Assembly: GCA_934217675.1 (NCBI GenBank)
Contig: CAKQCV010000019.1
Coordinates: 1 to 40,381 of the forward strand
Direction of reading: 5' to 3'
DNA: 40,381 bases
From: an uncultured Prevotella sp.
GTDB taxonomy: Bacteria; Bacteroidota; Bacteroidia; Bacteroidales; Bacteroidaceae
Program-made: the position numbers and the translations under genes
Part shown: positions 1 through 9,195 of the stretch, one piece after another
Layout of the letters: every line of letters begins with the position of its first letter
Numbering within the stretch: position 1 is the stretch's first letter
The notes under the pieces: generated by a model
What the model was told of the DNA's origin: nothing
The model's input: only the letters and a program-made list of their open reading frames with translations
Databases searched by the model: none

Positions 1-23
1 ATTAACATTAATATTTTATTAAA

Positions 24-3000
24 ATGGCAAAAGAAAAAAAGTTTATCACTTGTGATGGTAACGAGGCTGCCGCTCATGTGAGCTATATGTTCTCTGAGGT
101 AGCTGCCATTTATCCTATCACACCGTCATCTCCAATGGCGGAGCATGTTGACGAGTGGGCTGCAAGAGGTCGTAAGAACATTTGGGGTCAGACCGTTAGC
201 GTACAGGAAATGCAGTCTGAGGGTGGTGCAGCAGGTGCTGTTCACGGCTCACTTCAGGCTGGTGCCCTCACAACAACATTCACAGCTTCACAGGGTCTGT
301 TGTTGATGATTCCTAATATGTATAAGATCGCAGGTGAGATGCTTCCTTGCGTGTTCAATGTTTCTGCTCGTTCACTTGCTACACAGTCTTTGTGTATCTT
401 CGGTGACCACATGGATGTTATGGCATGCCGTCAGACTGGTTTCGCCATGTTCTGTTCAGGTTCAGTTCAGGAGGTTATGGACCTTTCTGCTGTTCCTCAT
501 CTTGCAACTTTGAAGTGTGATATTCCATTTATCAACTTCTTTGATGGATTCCGTACTTCTCATGAGTATCATAAGATTGAGCTCCTTGATCAAGATGAAG
601 TTGCAAAGCTGGTAGATCCAGCTGACATCAAGCGTTTCCGTGATCGTGCTCTTACTCCAGAGCGTCCTGTAACACGTGGTACTGCTGAAAACCCAGAAAC
701 ATTCTTCACACATTGCGAGTCTCGTAATGAGTATTATGAAAAACTTCCTGAGGTTGTTGAGCATTACATGCAGGAACTTGGCAAGATTACAGGTCGTGAG
801 CATCATCTGTTTGACTATTATGGAGCTGCTGATGCAGAGCGCGTAATCATTTTGATGGGTTCTGCAACAGAGGCTGCTCGTGAGGCAATTGATTACTTGA
901 CTGCTAAGGGTGAGAAGGTTGGTATGGTTAGTGTACACCTCTTCCGTCCATTTAGCGTTAAGCATTTGATAGCTGCAGTTCCAGCATCTTGCAAGAAAAT
1001 TGCAGTACTCGATCGTACAAAGGAACCAGGAGCTGATGCTGAACCGTTGTATCTTGACGTTAAGAATGCATTCTATAATGTTGAGAACAAGCCTATTATC
1101 GTTGGTGGTCGTTATGGACTTGGTTCTAATGATACAACTCCAGCTAAGATTATCTCTGTATTCAATAATCTTGCATTGCCAGAGCCAAAGGATCACTTCA
1201 CTGTTGGTATCATTGATGATGTTACATTTACATCACTGCCTGCAGTAGAGGAAATTCCAATGGGTGGCGAAGGTATGTTTGAGGCAAAGTTCTATGGACT
1301 TGGTGCCGATGGTACCGTAGGTGCTAACAAGAACTCTGTTAAGATTATCGGAGACAATACTGATAAATATTGCCAGGCATACTTCTCTTATGATTCAAAG
1401 AAATCTGGAGGTTTCACATGCTCTCACTTGCGTTTTGGTGATCATGAGATTCACTCTACATATTTGGTAAATACTCCTAACTTCGTAGCTTGCCACGTAC
1501 AGGCTTACCTCCACATGTATGATGTAACACGTGGTTTGCAGAAGAACGGTACATTCCTTTTGAATACAATCTTTGAGGGTCAGGAGCTTATTGATTTCAT
1601 GCCTAACAAGGTTAAGCGTTACTTTGCACAGAACAATATTACAGTATATACAATTAACGCAACAAAGATTGCCCAGGAAATTGGACTTGGTAACCGTACC
1701 AACACAATTCTTCAGAGTGCATTCTTCCGTATTACAGGTGTAATTCCGGTAGATCTTGCTGTAGAGCAGATGAAGAAGTTCATCGTTAAGTCTTACGGTA
1801 AGAAGGGTGAGGATGTTGTCAATCTGAACTACAAGGCTGTTGATCGCGGTAACGAGTATAAGCAACTTACAGTAGATCCAGCATGGGCTAATTTGCCAGA
1901 TGATGAGGTTAAGGAAGATGATGCTCCAGCATTCGTTAAGGAGCTTGTTCGCCCAATCAATGCTCAGGCAGGTGATTTGCTCAAGGTTTCTGATTTTGTT
2001 AAGCATGGTACTATTGATGGTACATGGCAGAACGGAACAGCAGCTTATGAGAAGCGTGGAGTAGAGGCATTTGTACCTGTATGGAACTCAGAGAACTGTA
2101 TCCAGTGTAACAAGTGTGCATTTGTATGTCCTCACTCTGCAATTCGTCCATTCGTTCTTACAGACGAAGAACTTGCTGGTTTCAATGGAAAGACTCTTGA
2201 GATGAAAGCTCCTGCAGCAATGAAGGGTATGCATTTTGTTATTGAGCCTTCTCCACTTGATTGTCTTGGTTGCGGTAACTGTGCTGATGTATGTCCAGGC
2301 AGAAAGAATAAGGAAACAGGTGAGAACGAGAAAGCACTCAAGATGGTTCCTTACAATCCAGACGCTAAGGAGATGCAAGATCTTGCTGCAGGTTGGGACT
2401 ATCTCGTTAAGCAGGTTAAGTCTAAGCAGGATTTGATTGACATCAAGTCTAATCCAAAGAACTCTCAGTTTGCAACACCATTGTTTGAGTTCTCTGGAGC
2501 ATGTTCTGGTTGTGGTGAAACTCCATACGTTAAGTTGGTTGCTCAGTTGTTCGGTGACCGTCAGATGATAGCAAACGCTACAGGTTGTTCTTCAATCTAT
2601 TCAGCTTCTATTCCATCTACTCCATACACAACAAACGAGAAGGGTCAGGGTCCAGCATTCGACAACTCCTTGTTTGAGGACTTCTGCGAGTTCGGTATGG
2701 GTATGGTACTCGGTAACAAGAAGATGAAGGAGCGTGTTGAAGTCCTTCTTAATGAAGTAATCGCTAACGAAAAGGCTTCTGATGACTACAAGGCTGCTGC
2801 TAAGGAGTGGATGGCTGCTAAGGATGATGCTGAAGCATCTAAGGTTGCTGCTGCTAAGTTGAAGCCATTCATTGAAGAAGGTGCTGCTGCGGGCTGCGAG
2901 GTTTGCAAGGAGTTGAAGACTCTTGATCACTATCTCGTTAAGCGTTCACAGTGGATCATCGGTGGTGATGGTGCTTCTTATGATATTGGTTACGGTGGTC

Positions 3001-3623
3001 TTGACCATGTAATCGCTTCTGGTGAGGATGTAAACTTGCTCGTACTTGATACAGAGGTTTATTCTAACACTGGTGGTCAGTCTTCTAAGGCTACTCCACT
3101 TGGCGCTATTGCTCAATTTGCAGCTCGTGGTAAGAGAGTACGTAAGAAAGATCTTGGTATGATTGCAACAACTTATGGTTATGTTTACGTTGCTCAAGTT
3201 GCTATGGGTGCCGATAACGCACAGTGTTTGAAGGCTATCCGTGAGGCTGAGGCTTATCCAGGTCCATCACTCGTTATCGCTTACGCTCCATGTATCAACC
3301 ACGGTTTGAAGATCAAGGGTGGTATGGGTCGTAGTCAGGCTGAGGAGGCACGTGCTGTAGCTTGTGGTTACTGGCAGCTGTGGCGTTTCAACCCAGAGTT
3401 GGCTAAAGAAGGCAAGAATCCATTCTCACTTGACTCTAAAGAGCCGGATTGGAGCTTGTTCCAGGATTATCTGATGCATGAGGTTCGTTTCATGTCTGTT
3501 AAGAAGGCATTCCCTAATGAGGCTGACGAACTGTTTGCAGCAACAGAGAGAATGGCTAAGTTGCGCTATGAGAGCTATATCCGTAAGTCTAAGGAAGACT
3601 GGTCTGATGCAACAGAGGCTTAA
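24..3623 (+). CDS. nifJ: Pyruvate:ferredoxin (flavodoxin) oxidoreductase
   Basis: This 1199-aa protein has the length and full domain order of the single-chain enzyme, which converts pyruvate and CoA to acetyl-CoA and CO2 while reducing ferredoxin in the anaerobic cytoplasm. The N-terminal pyrimidine-binding and CoA-binding domains come first. An 8Fe ferredoxin insert follows, with CxxCxxCxxxCP motifs at about residues 692-703 (CIQCNKCAFVCP) and 747-758 (CLGCGNCADVCP). The C-terminal thiamine-diphosphate domain carries the proximal cluster cysteines CSGCGE near residue 827, the GDGASYDIGYGG segment near residue 980 and a late cysteine near 1113 (ACGYW). No key residue looks missing. The start is the ATG at 24 after an AT-rich leader, and the promoter is outside or only partly inside the window. 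A strong terminator follows, so it is probably transcribed alone. Confidence 0.97.
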   Translation: MAKEKKFITCDGNEAAAHVSYMFSEVAAIYPITPSSPMAEHVDEWAARGRKNIWGQTVSVQEMQSEGGAAGAVHGSLQAGALTTTFTASQGLLLMIPNMYKIAGEMLPCVFNVSARSLATQSLCIFGDHMDVMACRQTGFAMFCSGSVQEVMDLSAVPHLATLKCDIPFINFFDGFRTSHEYHKIELLDQDEVAKLVDPADIKRFRDRALTPERPVTRGTAENPETFFTHCESRNEYYEKLPEVVEHYMQELGKITGREHHLFDYYGAADAERVIILMGSATEAAREAIDYLTAKGEKVGMVSVHLFRPFSVKHLIAAVPASCKKIAVLDRTKEPGADAEPLYLDVKNAFYNVENKPIIVGGRYGLGSNDTTPAKIISVFNNLALPEPKDHFTVGIIDDVTFTSLPAVEEIPMGGEGMFEAKFYGLGADGTVGANKNSVKIIGDNTDKYCQAYFSYDSKKSGGFTCSHLRFGDHEIHSTYLVNTPNFVACHVQAYLHMYDVTRGLQKNGTFLLNTIFEGQELIDFMPNKVKRYFAQNNITVYTINATKIAQEIGLGNRTNTILQSAFFRITGVIPVDLAVEQMKKFIVKSYGKKGEDVVNLNYKAVDRGNEYKQLTVDPAWANLPDDEVKEDDAPAFVKELVRPINAQAGDLLKVSDFVKHGTIDGTWQNGTAAYEKRGVEAFVPVWNSENCIQCNKCAFVCPHSAIRPFVLTDEELAGFNGKTLEMKAPAAMKGMHFVIEPSPLDCLGCGNCADVCPGRKNKETGENEKALKMVPYNPDAKEMQDLAAGWDYLVKQVKSKQDLIDIKSNPKNSQFATPLFEFSGACSGCGETPYVKLVAQLFGDRQMIANATGCSSIYSASIPSTPYTTNEKGQGPAFDNSLFEDFCEFGMGMVLGNKKMKERVEVLLNEVIANEKASDDYKAAAKEWMAAKDDAEASKVAAAKLKPFIEEGAAAGCEVCKELKTLDHYLVKRSQWIIGGDGASYDIGYGGLDHVIASGEDVNLLVLDTEVYSNTGGQSSKATPLGAIAQFAARGKRVRKKDLGMIATTYGYVYVAQVAMGADNAQCLKAIREAEAYPGPSLVIAYAPCINHGLKIKGGMGRSQAEEARAVACGYWQLWRFNPELAKEGKNPFSLDSKEPDWSLFQDYLMHEVRFMSVKKAFPNEADELFAATERMAKLRYESYIRKSKEDWSDATEA

Positions 3624-3670
3624 TGATAGATCGAAGAAATAATTCTGTTGAGAAATATTTCATATATAGA

Positions 3671-3704
3671 AAGAGGGTTGACCAATTGTCAACTCTCTTT
3701 TTTT
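3671..3704 (+). terminator. Intrinsic terminator after nifJ
   Basis: A 12-bp stem (3671-3682 with 3688-3699, one G-T wobble) closes a 5-nt CAATT loop. The T-rich tract runs to 3704. Confidence 0.9.
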
Positions 3705-3829
3705 GATAATATAATTTTATTTGTATTTATATTGTTGTTTGATTTGGAGTTTTTTTACAAAACTCAATACAAATAATGATGATAAGTGTAAAAGCTTCAT
3801 TTTAGTATAAAACAAATCAATAAAAATTC

Positions 3830-3858
3830 TTTGATACGTTTTTTTTTGTTTAAATTTG
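3830..3858 (+). promoter_or_regulatory. Candidate Bacteroidetes-type promoter for the AspT-like gene
   Basis: TAAATTTG at 3851-3858 matches the -7 element TAnnTTTG. A TTTG lies at 3830-3833, but the spacer is 17 nt rather than the 19 nt seen at other promoters in this window, so the -33 assignment is weaker. The remaining leader to 3922 holds a small hairpin (CCCAT 3877-3881 with ATGGG 3886-3890). I see no other gene in the 299-bp gap after nifJ. Confidence 0.5.
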
Positions 3859-3922
3859 CATGGAATTAATTTAAATCCCATTTATATGGGAAAATTATAA
3901 TTATTGTATTAACTTAAAAACC

Positions 3923-5611
3923 ATGGATTGGCTAATTAATCTATTTACTACTACTGACTCAATAGCGCATATCGTGTTGCTTTATGCTATCGTTATTGCT
4001 GCTGGTGTTTATTTGGGTAAGATAAAAGTGGGTGGAATATCTTTGGGTGTAACTTTCGTCTTGTTTGCAGGTATTGCTGCCGGGCATATAGGGTTCACCG
4101 CTCCTGCAAATATCTTGTCTTTTATTCAGGACTTTGGACTTATTTTGTTCGTCTTTATGATTGGACTTCAAGTAGGACCAGGTTTTTTTGAAAGTTTCCG
4201 TAAAGGTGGAGTAACATTAAATCTCTTATCCACAGGATTAGTATTTCTGAATATTGCAGTTATGTTTGCATGTTATTTCATCTTTTTTGATACGAGTAAT
4301 CCTAAAAACCTTCCGATGATGGTAGGTACGCTTTATGGTGCAGTAACAAACACTCCAGGATTGGGTGCTGCCAACGAGGCTCTCTATACTGTGTTCCAGA
4401 ATGGAGATGTGCCTCAGATAGCAAGTGGATATGCTTGTGCTTATCCTTTAGGAGTGCTTGGTATTATAGGTGCCACGATAGCAATAAAATATATATGCCG
4501 TATAAATCTTGGCAAGGAAGAGGAACAACTGTCACAAGAGGAAGAGGACAATACTGCTGTTAAACCGCATTTCATGCATATAAAGGTTACAAACTCATAT
4601 CTTGAGAATCGCACTATTGCTCAAATACATGAATTTTTGAATCGTGATTTTGTATGTACGCGCATTCTTCATGAGGGTCATGTATTAACTCCAAAGGGAG
4701 ACAGTCATTTGCATATAGGCGATTTGCTGTTTGTGGTATGTGCAGAAGACGATGCAGAGCCTATAATAGCTTTTATAGGTCCAGAGATTGAAGTTGATTG
4801 GAAGAAGCAAGACGAGCCGATGGTTAGCAAGAGAATTCTTGTTACGCGTTCTTCTATCAATGGAAAAACATTGGGACAGATGCATTTCTCAAGTGTATAT
4901 GGTGTAAACGTGACTAGAATTACACGCCAGGGAATGGACCTTTTTGCAAGTCCAAGTCTTTCGTTGCAGGTCGGTGATCGTATTATGGTAGTTGGTCCAG
5001 AGAATTCTGTAAATCGTGTAGCTTCGGTAATGGGAAATTCCATCAAGCGTCTTGATGCACCAAACATTGCCACTATTTTTGTTGGAATAATCATAGGTAT
5101 TCTTTTTGGTAGCCTACCAATAGCAATCCACGGAATTCCGGTGCCTATTAAGTTGGGTATAGCTGGTGGTCCTTTGATTATAGCAATTCTAATTGGGCGT
5201 TACGGTTATAAATTCCGTCTCGTAACATACACTACGACGAGTGCTAATATGATGCTTCGTGAAATAGGCTTGGTGCTGTTTCTAGCCAGTGTTGGAGTAA
5301 AGGCAGGTAATGGATTTTGGGATACAGTCGTACAGGGTGACGGTTTGAAATATGTATATACTGGATTCCTAATAACTGTGATACCAATCTTGATTATTGG
5401 TACGATAGCAAGACTCAAGTATAAATTTAATTATTTCACAATCATGGGTATGCTTGCTGGAACATGTACTGATCCACCTGCACTGGCTTATGCTAATTCT
5501 GTATGCTCCAAGGAAGCACCGGCAGTAGGATACTCTACAGTGTATCCGTTGAGTATGTTCTTGAGGATATTTACAGCTCAAATTATAATTTTGTTTTTTT
5601 GTGGAATGTAG
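3923..5611 (+). CDS. AspT/YidE-family antiporter with two TrkA-C domains
   Basis: This 562-aa membrane protein has the layout of the aspartate:alanine exchanger family: about five N-terminal membrane segments (residues 1-190), a cytosolic insert with two tandem TrkA-C (RCK_C) regulatory domains (roughly 213-292 and 297-375), then a second membrane block to the C-terminus. The repeated family motif appears in both halves, near residue 140 ([16 protein letters not shown]) and near 515 ([13 protein letters not shown]). AspT members exchange aspartate for alanine and can help generate proton-motive force by decarboxylation, but most members are uncharacterised and the substrate cannot be read here. 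It lies between nifJ and the decarboxylase operon and is separated from both by terminators, so it probably forms its own transcript. Confidence 0.85.
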   Translation: MDWLINLFTTTDSIAHIVLLYAIVIAAGVYLGKIKVGGISLGVTFVLFAGIAAGHIGFTAPANILSFIQDFGLILFVFMIGLQVGPGFFESFRKGGVTLNLLSTGLVFLNIAVMFACYFIFFDTSNPKNLPMMVGTLYGAVTNTPGLGAANEALYTVFQNGDVPQIASGYACAYPLGVLGIIGATIAIKYICRINLGKEEEQLSQEEEDNTAVKPHFMHIKVTNSYLENRTIAQIHEFLNRDFVCTRILHEGHVLTPKGDSHLHIGDLLFVVCAEDDAEPIIAFIGPEIEVDWKKQDEPMVSKRILVTRSSINGKTLGQMHFSSVYGVNVTRITRQGMDLFASPSLSLQVGDRIMVVGPENSVNRVASVMGNSIKRLDAPNIATIFVGIIIGILFGSLPIAIHGIPVPIKLGIAGGPLIIAILIGRYGYKFRLVTYTTTSANMMLREIGLVLFLASVGVKAGNGFWDTVVQGDGLKYVYTGFLITVIPILIIGTIARLKYKFNYFTIMGMLAGTCTDPPALAYANSVCSKEAPAVGYSTVYPLSMFLRIFTAQIIILFFCGM

Positions 5612-5635
5612 AATTTTAATATAGTATGATACGAG

Positions 5636-5716
5636 AGAGTATACAGTGATAAATATTTGATACGGAAACAATTTTGTGTGATATATCTGTTATTTATTAT
5701 TGTATACTCTTTTTTA
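5636..5716 (+). terminator. Long-stem terminator between the antiporter and the decarboxylase operon
   Basis: The arms 5636-5655 and 5691-5710 pair over 20 bp with two G-U wobbles and no mismatch. They enclose 35 nt, and the 3' arm runs into a T6 tract. The size is unusual for a terminator. It ends about 40 nt before the next start codon. Confidence 0.75.
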
Positions 5717-5751
5717 TGTGATCGAAACTAATAACTTATAAAAATAATAGT

Positions 5752-6726
5752 ATGAAAAAGATCAGTTTAGCTTTATTTGCTGTATTTGTCTGCTCGTTAT
5801 CTGTTTTTGGTCAAGGTGCCAGAAACATAAAGATCAATGAGGTTATGACAAACAATACGGCAAGCATTGTTGACGAGTTTGGAAGGAAAACTCCTTGGGT
5901 TGAGCTTTCTAATATTGCTTATTCGTCATACAATGTGCGCGGAATGTATATAACTACAGACCGCAGAGTTCTTGACAAATCGCTCACAGTGCCACAGCGT
6001 ATAAAGATGATGAGCGTTATTCCTAATGGTGAAGACCGCACAATGATGTCGGCTCGCAAACATCTTGTTATATATCTCAATGGCAATCCTGCTGATGGCG
6101 CACTTCATATTACGGCTAAGTCAACTCCTGGCAAACCAGTTTGGATAGCGCTTTATGATGGCAATGCAATTGATATAATTGATTCAGTATCTGTTCCTGC
6201 ATTAGCATCAAACATGTCGTATGCCAGAGTTAAGGATGGTTCTCCTTCATGGAAGGTGAAGAATGCTGATGAAGTTACTCCAGGTACAAATAACTATATT
6301 CATGTGGGTGAAACCAAAATATCTAAACTAAAGCGTGAAGATCCACATGGCTATGGTATTGCCATATTGTCAATGGGTATCGTATTCTCATGTTTAGCCT
6401 TGCTTTATGTTTTTTTCAGGGTTTTAGGCATATTCATGTCGCATAAGCAGACTATTAAGAAAGCTAAGAACATTCCACCGGTTAACGTTGCTGTAAAGGC
6501 AGGAGAGAAACTTGCAGAAACAGGTCATAAAACAAAAGTGATATTAAAAGATGGAATGAAAACAGGTGGTATTGATAAAGAGGTATATATTGCCGTTATT
6601 TCTATGGCACTCAAGCAATATCAAGATGATGTGCATGACAATGAAAGTAATGTCATAACAATTAAACCGCACAAAACGTTATGGAATGCACATTTTGAAC
6701 TTGAAGATAATAATATTATGATTTAA
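5752..6726 (+). CDS. OadG-type gamma subunit with an extracytoplasmic lamin-tail domain
   Basis: This is a 324-aa protein. Residues 1-22 form a signal peptide (Lys-Lys start, hydrophobic core, VFGQ). Residues about 24-183 match the lamin-tail domain pattern: INEVMTNN near the start, DEFGRKTPWVELSN, and a TPGTNN ending. One membrane segment follows at about 200-222, then a cytosolic tail with the family pattern (IAVISMALKQYQ near residue 278 and a terminal segment around TLWNAHFEL). Known gamma subunits anchor the alpha and biotin subunits to the Na+-pumping beta subunit; most are under 120 aa. Here the extra mass is the exported lamin-tail domain. It is first in an operon with the biotin carrier and beta subunit. 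I infer gamma function from the membrane segment, tail and neighbours. Confidence 0.8.
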   Translation: MKKISLALFAVFVCSLSVFGQGARNIKINEVMTNNTASIVDEFGRKTPWVELSNIAYSSYNVRGMYITTDRRVLDKSLTVPQRIKMMSVIPNGEDRTMMSARKHLVIYLNGNPADGALHITAKSTPGKPVWIALYDGNAIDIIDSVSVPALASNMSYARVKDGSPSWKVKNADEVTPGTNNYIHVGETKISKLKREDPHGYGIAILSMGIVFSCLALLYVFFRVLGIFMSHKQTIKKAKNIPPVNVAVKAGEKLAETGHKTKVILKDGMKTGGIDKEVYIAVISMALKQYQDDVHDNESNVITIKPHKTLWNAHFELEDNNIMI

Positions 6727-6784
6727 TGCCCCCGATGGAATGAGAGGGTACACAAGAAAACAATAACAAATAAAAATTAAAGCA

Positions 6785-7240
6785 ATGAACAAATATCAAT
6801 ATAAAGTACAGGGAGTTGATTATGATGTAGAGATAGTTGATGTAGAAGGCAACATCGCGAAAGTAAATGTAAACGGTATTCCGTTTGAGGTTGAGTTAAA
6901 AGAGCCGATAAATGCATCAACAATGCCCAAACGTCCTGTTTCTGTAAAACAGGTAACTCCTCAGTCTGCAGCTCCTGTTCAACCTGCAGCTCCAGCAGCA
7001 GAAAAGGTGTCTGCTCCAGCAGGTGCAGGTACAAAAATTAAGGCTCCTCTGCCAGGAACTATTACAGAAATCAAGGTAAAAGTTGGTGATACAGTAAAGG
7101 TTGGCAACACTGTTGTTGTGCTTGAGGCAATGAAAATGCAGAACAATATTGAGGCTGAGTGTAACGGAACTGTGACTTCTGTTTTGGTTAATCCGAGCGA
7201 CACGGTAATGGAGGGTGATACATTAATAACTATTGGATAA
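6785..7240 (+). CDS. Biotin carrier subunit of a decarboxylase complex
   Basis: This 151-aa protein has a short N-terminal domain, an Ala/Pro-rich linker (about residues 57-79) and a C-terminal biotinyl domain. The biotin-acceptor motif EAMKM places the lysine at residue 117. Biotin on this lysine carries CO2 from the carboxyltransferase (alpha) to the membrane beta subunit. It lies 58 bp after the gamma subunit and 11 bp before the beta subunit, so the three are almost certainly co-transcribed. It could serve oxaloacetate or methylmalonyl-CoA decarboxylase; nothing here separates the two. The expected carboxyltransferase gene is not in this window. Confidence 0.92.
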   Translation: MNKYQYKVQGVDYDVEIVDVEGNIAKVNVNGIPFEVELKEPINASTMPKRPVSVKQVTPQSAAPVQPAAPAAEKVSAPAGAGTKIKAPLPGTITEIKVKVGDTVKVGNTVVVLEAMKMQNNIEAECNGTVTSVLVNPSDTVMEGDTLITIG

Positions 7241-7251
7241 TTTATTTTACT

Positions 7252-8409
7252 ATGAATATCACAGATTTTATTATAAGTAACTTTAATGAGTTTCTTACCT
7301 ACACAGGTTTTGCCAATGCCACTGTTGGTAATCTCATTATGATTGTTGTCGGCATATTTTTTATATGGTTGGCAATAAAGAAGGATTTTGAGCCACTTCT
7401 ACTTGTACCTATTGGCTTGGGAATAGTGTTGGGTAATATTCCGTTTAGGGCAGATGCTGGACTTGAGATTGGATTATATGAAGACAATTCTGTTCTTAAT
7501 ATCTTCTATCAAGGAGTTCGTCAGGGATGGTATCCGCCATTGGTATTTCTTGGAATTGGAGCTATGACAGATTTTTCGGCTCTAATTAGTAACCCTAAGC
7601 TTATACTTATCGGTGCAGCTGCACAGTTTGGTATTTTTGGCGCATATATGATTGCTTTGGCATTGGGATTTGAGCCTAATCAGGCCGCAGGCATTGCTAT
7701 TATTGGTGGTGCTGACGGTCCTACAGCAATATTCCTGTCTTCGAAATTAAGTCCGAACCTTATGGGAGCGATTGCTGTGTGTGCATATTCTTATATGGCT
7801 CTTGTTCCTGTAATTCAACCGCCATTGATGCGTTTGCTCACAACAAAGAAGGAGCGTCTTATCCACATGCAGCCAGCTCGTCGTGTAAGTCAGACAGAAA
7901 GAATTTTATTCCCGATAATAGGTCTTTTGCTTACGACTTTCATTGTGCCGTCAGGCTTACCGTTGCTTGGAATGCTTTTCTTTGGAAACTTGCTCAAGGA
8001 GTCAGGAAAGACCACTCGTCTTGCAAAGACTGCAGGCAATGCTCTTAATGATATTGTTGTTGTATTGCTTGGACTCACAGTTGGATGTTCCACTCAAGCA
8101 AGTGAGTTCTTGACTTTAAACACTGTATTCATTTTCTTGCTTGGAGCATTTGCTTTCATCATAGCCTCTTCAACAGGTATTCTGTTTGTGAAATTCATGA
8201 ATCTGTTCTTGCCAAAGAATAAAAAGATCAATCCGCTCATCGGTAATGCAGGAGTTAGTGCTGTTCCAATGAGTGCACGTATTTCTAACAATCTTGGTTT
8301 AGAGTATGATCGTCACAACTTCCTTTTGATGCATGCCATGGGACCAAATGTTGCTGGTGTGATAGGTTCGGCAGTTGCAGCTGGAGCTTTATTAGGTTTC
8401 CTTTCATAA
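7252..8409 (+). CDS. Na+-translocating decarboxylase beta subunit (OadB/MmdB family)
   Basis: This is a 385-aa polytopic protein of the usual length for the family, with about nine to eleven hydrophobic segments. It keeps the diagnostic IGGADGPTAIF motif near residue 152, whose aspartate takes part in carboxybiotin decarboxylation and Na+ transport in characterised members, and a conserved C-terminal GNAGVSAVPMSAR region near residue 333. It releases CO2 from carboxybiotin and pumps Na+ out of the cell. It is last in the gamma-biotin-beta operon and is followed by a strong hairpin. Whether the complex acts on oxaloacetate or methylmalonyl-CoA depends on an alpha subunit encoded elsewhere. Confidence 0.93.
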   Translation: MNITDFIISNFNEFLTYTGFANATVGNLIMIVVGIFFIWLAIKKDFEPLLLVPIGLGIVLGNIPFRADAGLEIGLYEDNSVLNIFYQGVRQGWYPPLVFLGIGAMTDFSALISNPKLILIGAAAQFGIFGAYMIALALGFEPNQAAGIAIIGGADGPTAIFLSSKLSPNLMGAIAVCAYSYMALVPVIQPPLMRLLTTKKERLIHMQPARRVSQTERILFPIIGLLLTTFIVPSGLPLLGMLFFGNLLKESGKTTRLAKTAGNALNDIVVVLLGLTVGCSTQASEFLTLNTVFIFLLGAFAFIIASSTGILFVKFMNLFLPKNKKINPLIGNAGVSAVPMSARISNNLGLEYDRHNFLLMHAMGPNVAGVIGSAVAAGALLGFLS

Positions 8410-8459
8410 ACGCTGACTATGTTTTATGTATAGGTAAATCACGTACATTTAAGCCCAAT

Positions 8460-8531
8460 AGAGCGAGTGTAAAAATCATGGATGCAATTATATTGGCATT
8501 CTATGTTTTTTACACTCACTCTCTTTCTTTT
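8460..8531 (+). terminator. Terminator after the decarboxylase operon
   Basis: The arms 8460-8475 and 8507-8522 pair over 16 bp with one C-A mismatch. Further pairing is possible inside (ATGC with GCAT). A T-rich stretch follows the 3' arm to 8531. Confidence 0.85.
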
Positions 8532-8553
8532 TTAAGAACTCATTTATAAAAAA

Positions 8554-9159
8554 ATGCATACAATGACGACAGTTCCCAAACTTGCAGTAATAGACACAAA
8601 CACTTTGGCTTCCATTGGAATGAAGAGTCTGCTATCCACTATTATGCCCAATATGGTAATTGATACTTATGGTTCATTTCGTGAGTTACAGGTAAATCAT
8701 CCAGAGCAGTATTTCCACTATTTTGTATCTATGGATATATTGTTGATGAATCATGATTTCTTTATTGAAAATAATCGTAAGACTATTGTCATGACGACAT
8801 CCAGTAATCCTGAGTCATATCTTGACAAGTTTCATTGCATCTGTGTTAATGTTCCAGAGCATCTGCTGGTAAAATCTTTACTGGCTTTAGAGCAATATGC
8901 TCATCCTAATGGCAGAAGTATGCCTGAAAATATAGGAGCTCCAGTAGGTCAAAAATTGCTATCAGACCGTGAAATTGAAGTTCTTACATTTATTGTAAAA
9001 GGATATATAAACAAGGAAATTGCTGACAAACTTTGTGTAAGTTTGTCAACAATAATAACCCATCGCCGAAACATCACCGACAAGCTTGGTATGAAGAGTG
9101 TTAGCTCTCTTACTATATATGCTGTGATGCATGGCTATGTGGATGTAAATGAGTTATAG
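8554..9159 (+). CDS. LuxR/NarL-type regulator with a degenerate receiver domain
   Basis: This 201-aa protein ends in a clear LuxR-type helix-turn-helix (about residues 136-195: LLSDREIEVLTFIVKG, then a recognition helix near STIITHRRNITDKLG). The N-terminal 120 residues have the length and secondary-structure rhythm of a receiver domain but lack its chemistry. Only one acidic residue (D14) sits where an acidic pair is expected, the third strand reads YFVSMDILLM without the usual aspartate-proline context, and the conserved lysine before the last helix is absent (CVNVPEHL). It therefore probably does not respond to ordinary phosphorylation. No sensor kinase is nearby. It is separated from the decarboxylase operon by a terminator and faces the ABC gene convergently. 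Its targets are unknown. Confidence 0.8.
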   Translation: MHTMTTVPKLAVIDTNTLASIGMKSLLSTIMPNMVIDTYGSFRELQVNHPEQYFHYFVSMDILLMNHDFFIENNRKTIVMTTSSNPESYLDKFHCICVNVPEHLLVKSLLALEQYAHPNGRSMPENIGAPVGQKLLSDREIEVLTFIVKGYINKEIADKLCVSLSTIITHRRNITDKLGMKSVSSLTIYAVMHGYVDVNEL

Positions 9160-9195
9160 AAGTATAGCTGTAATAAATGCTATCCTTTATAATAT

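Noticed and set aside
462..1196. Long open frame (244 codons) on the minus strand inside nifJ
   Set aside because: It lies fully inside a well-supported oxidoreductase gene and its translation is Cys/Trp/Ile-rich without any family pattern. The same applies to 1395-2006 and other opposite-strand frames in nifJ.
2761..2930. Ala/Lys-rich segment in nifJ as a possible inserted repeat
   Set aside because: It is a helical linker within the thiamine-diphosphate domain region, in frame and with the same codon use as the rest.
9160..9195. Possible shared terminator between the LuxR-type gene and the ABC gene
   Set aside because: Only a 5-bp ATAGC/GCTAT pairing with a 10-nt loop and no clear T tract; too weak to list.
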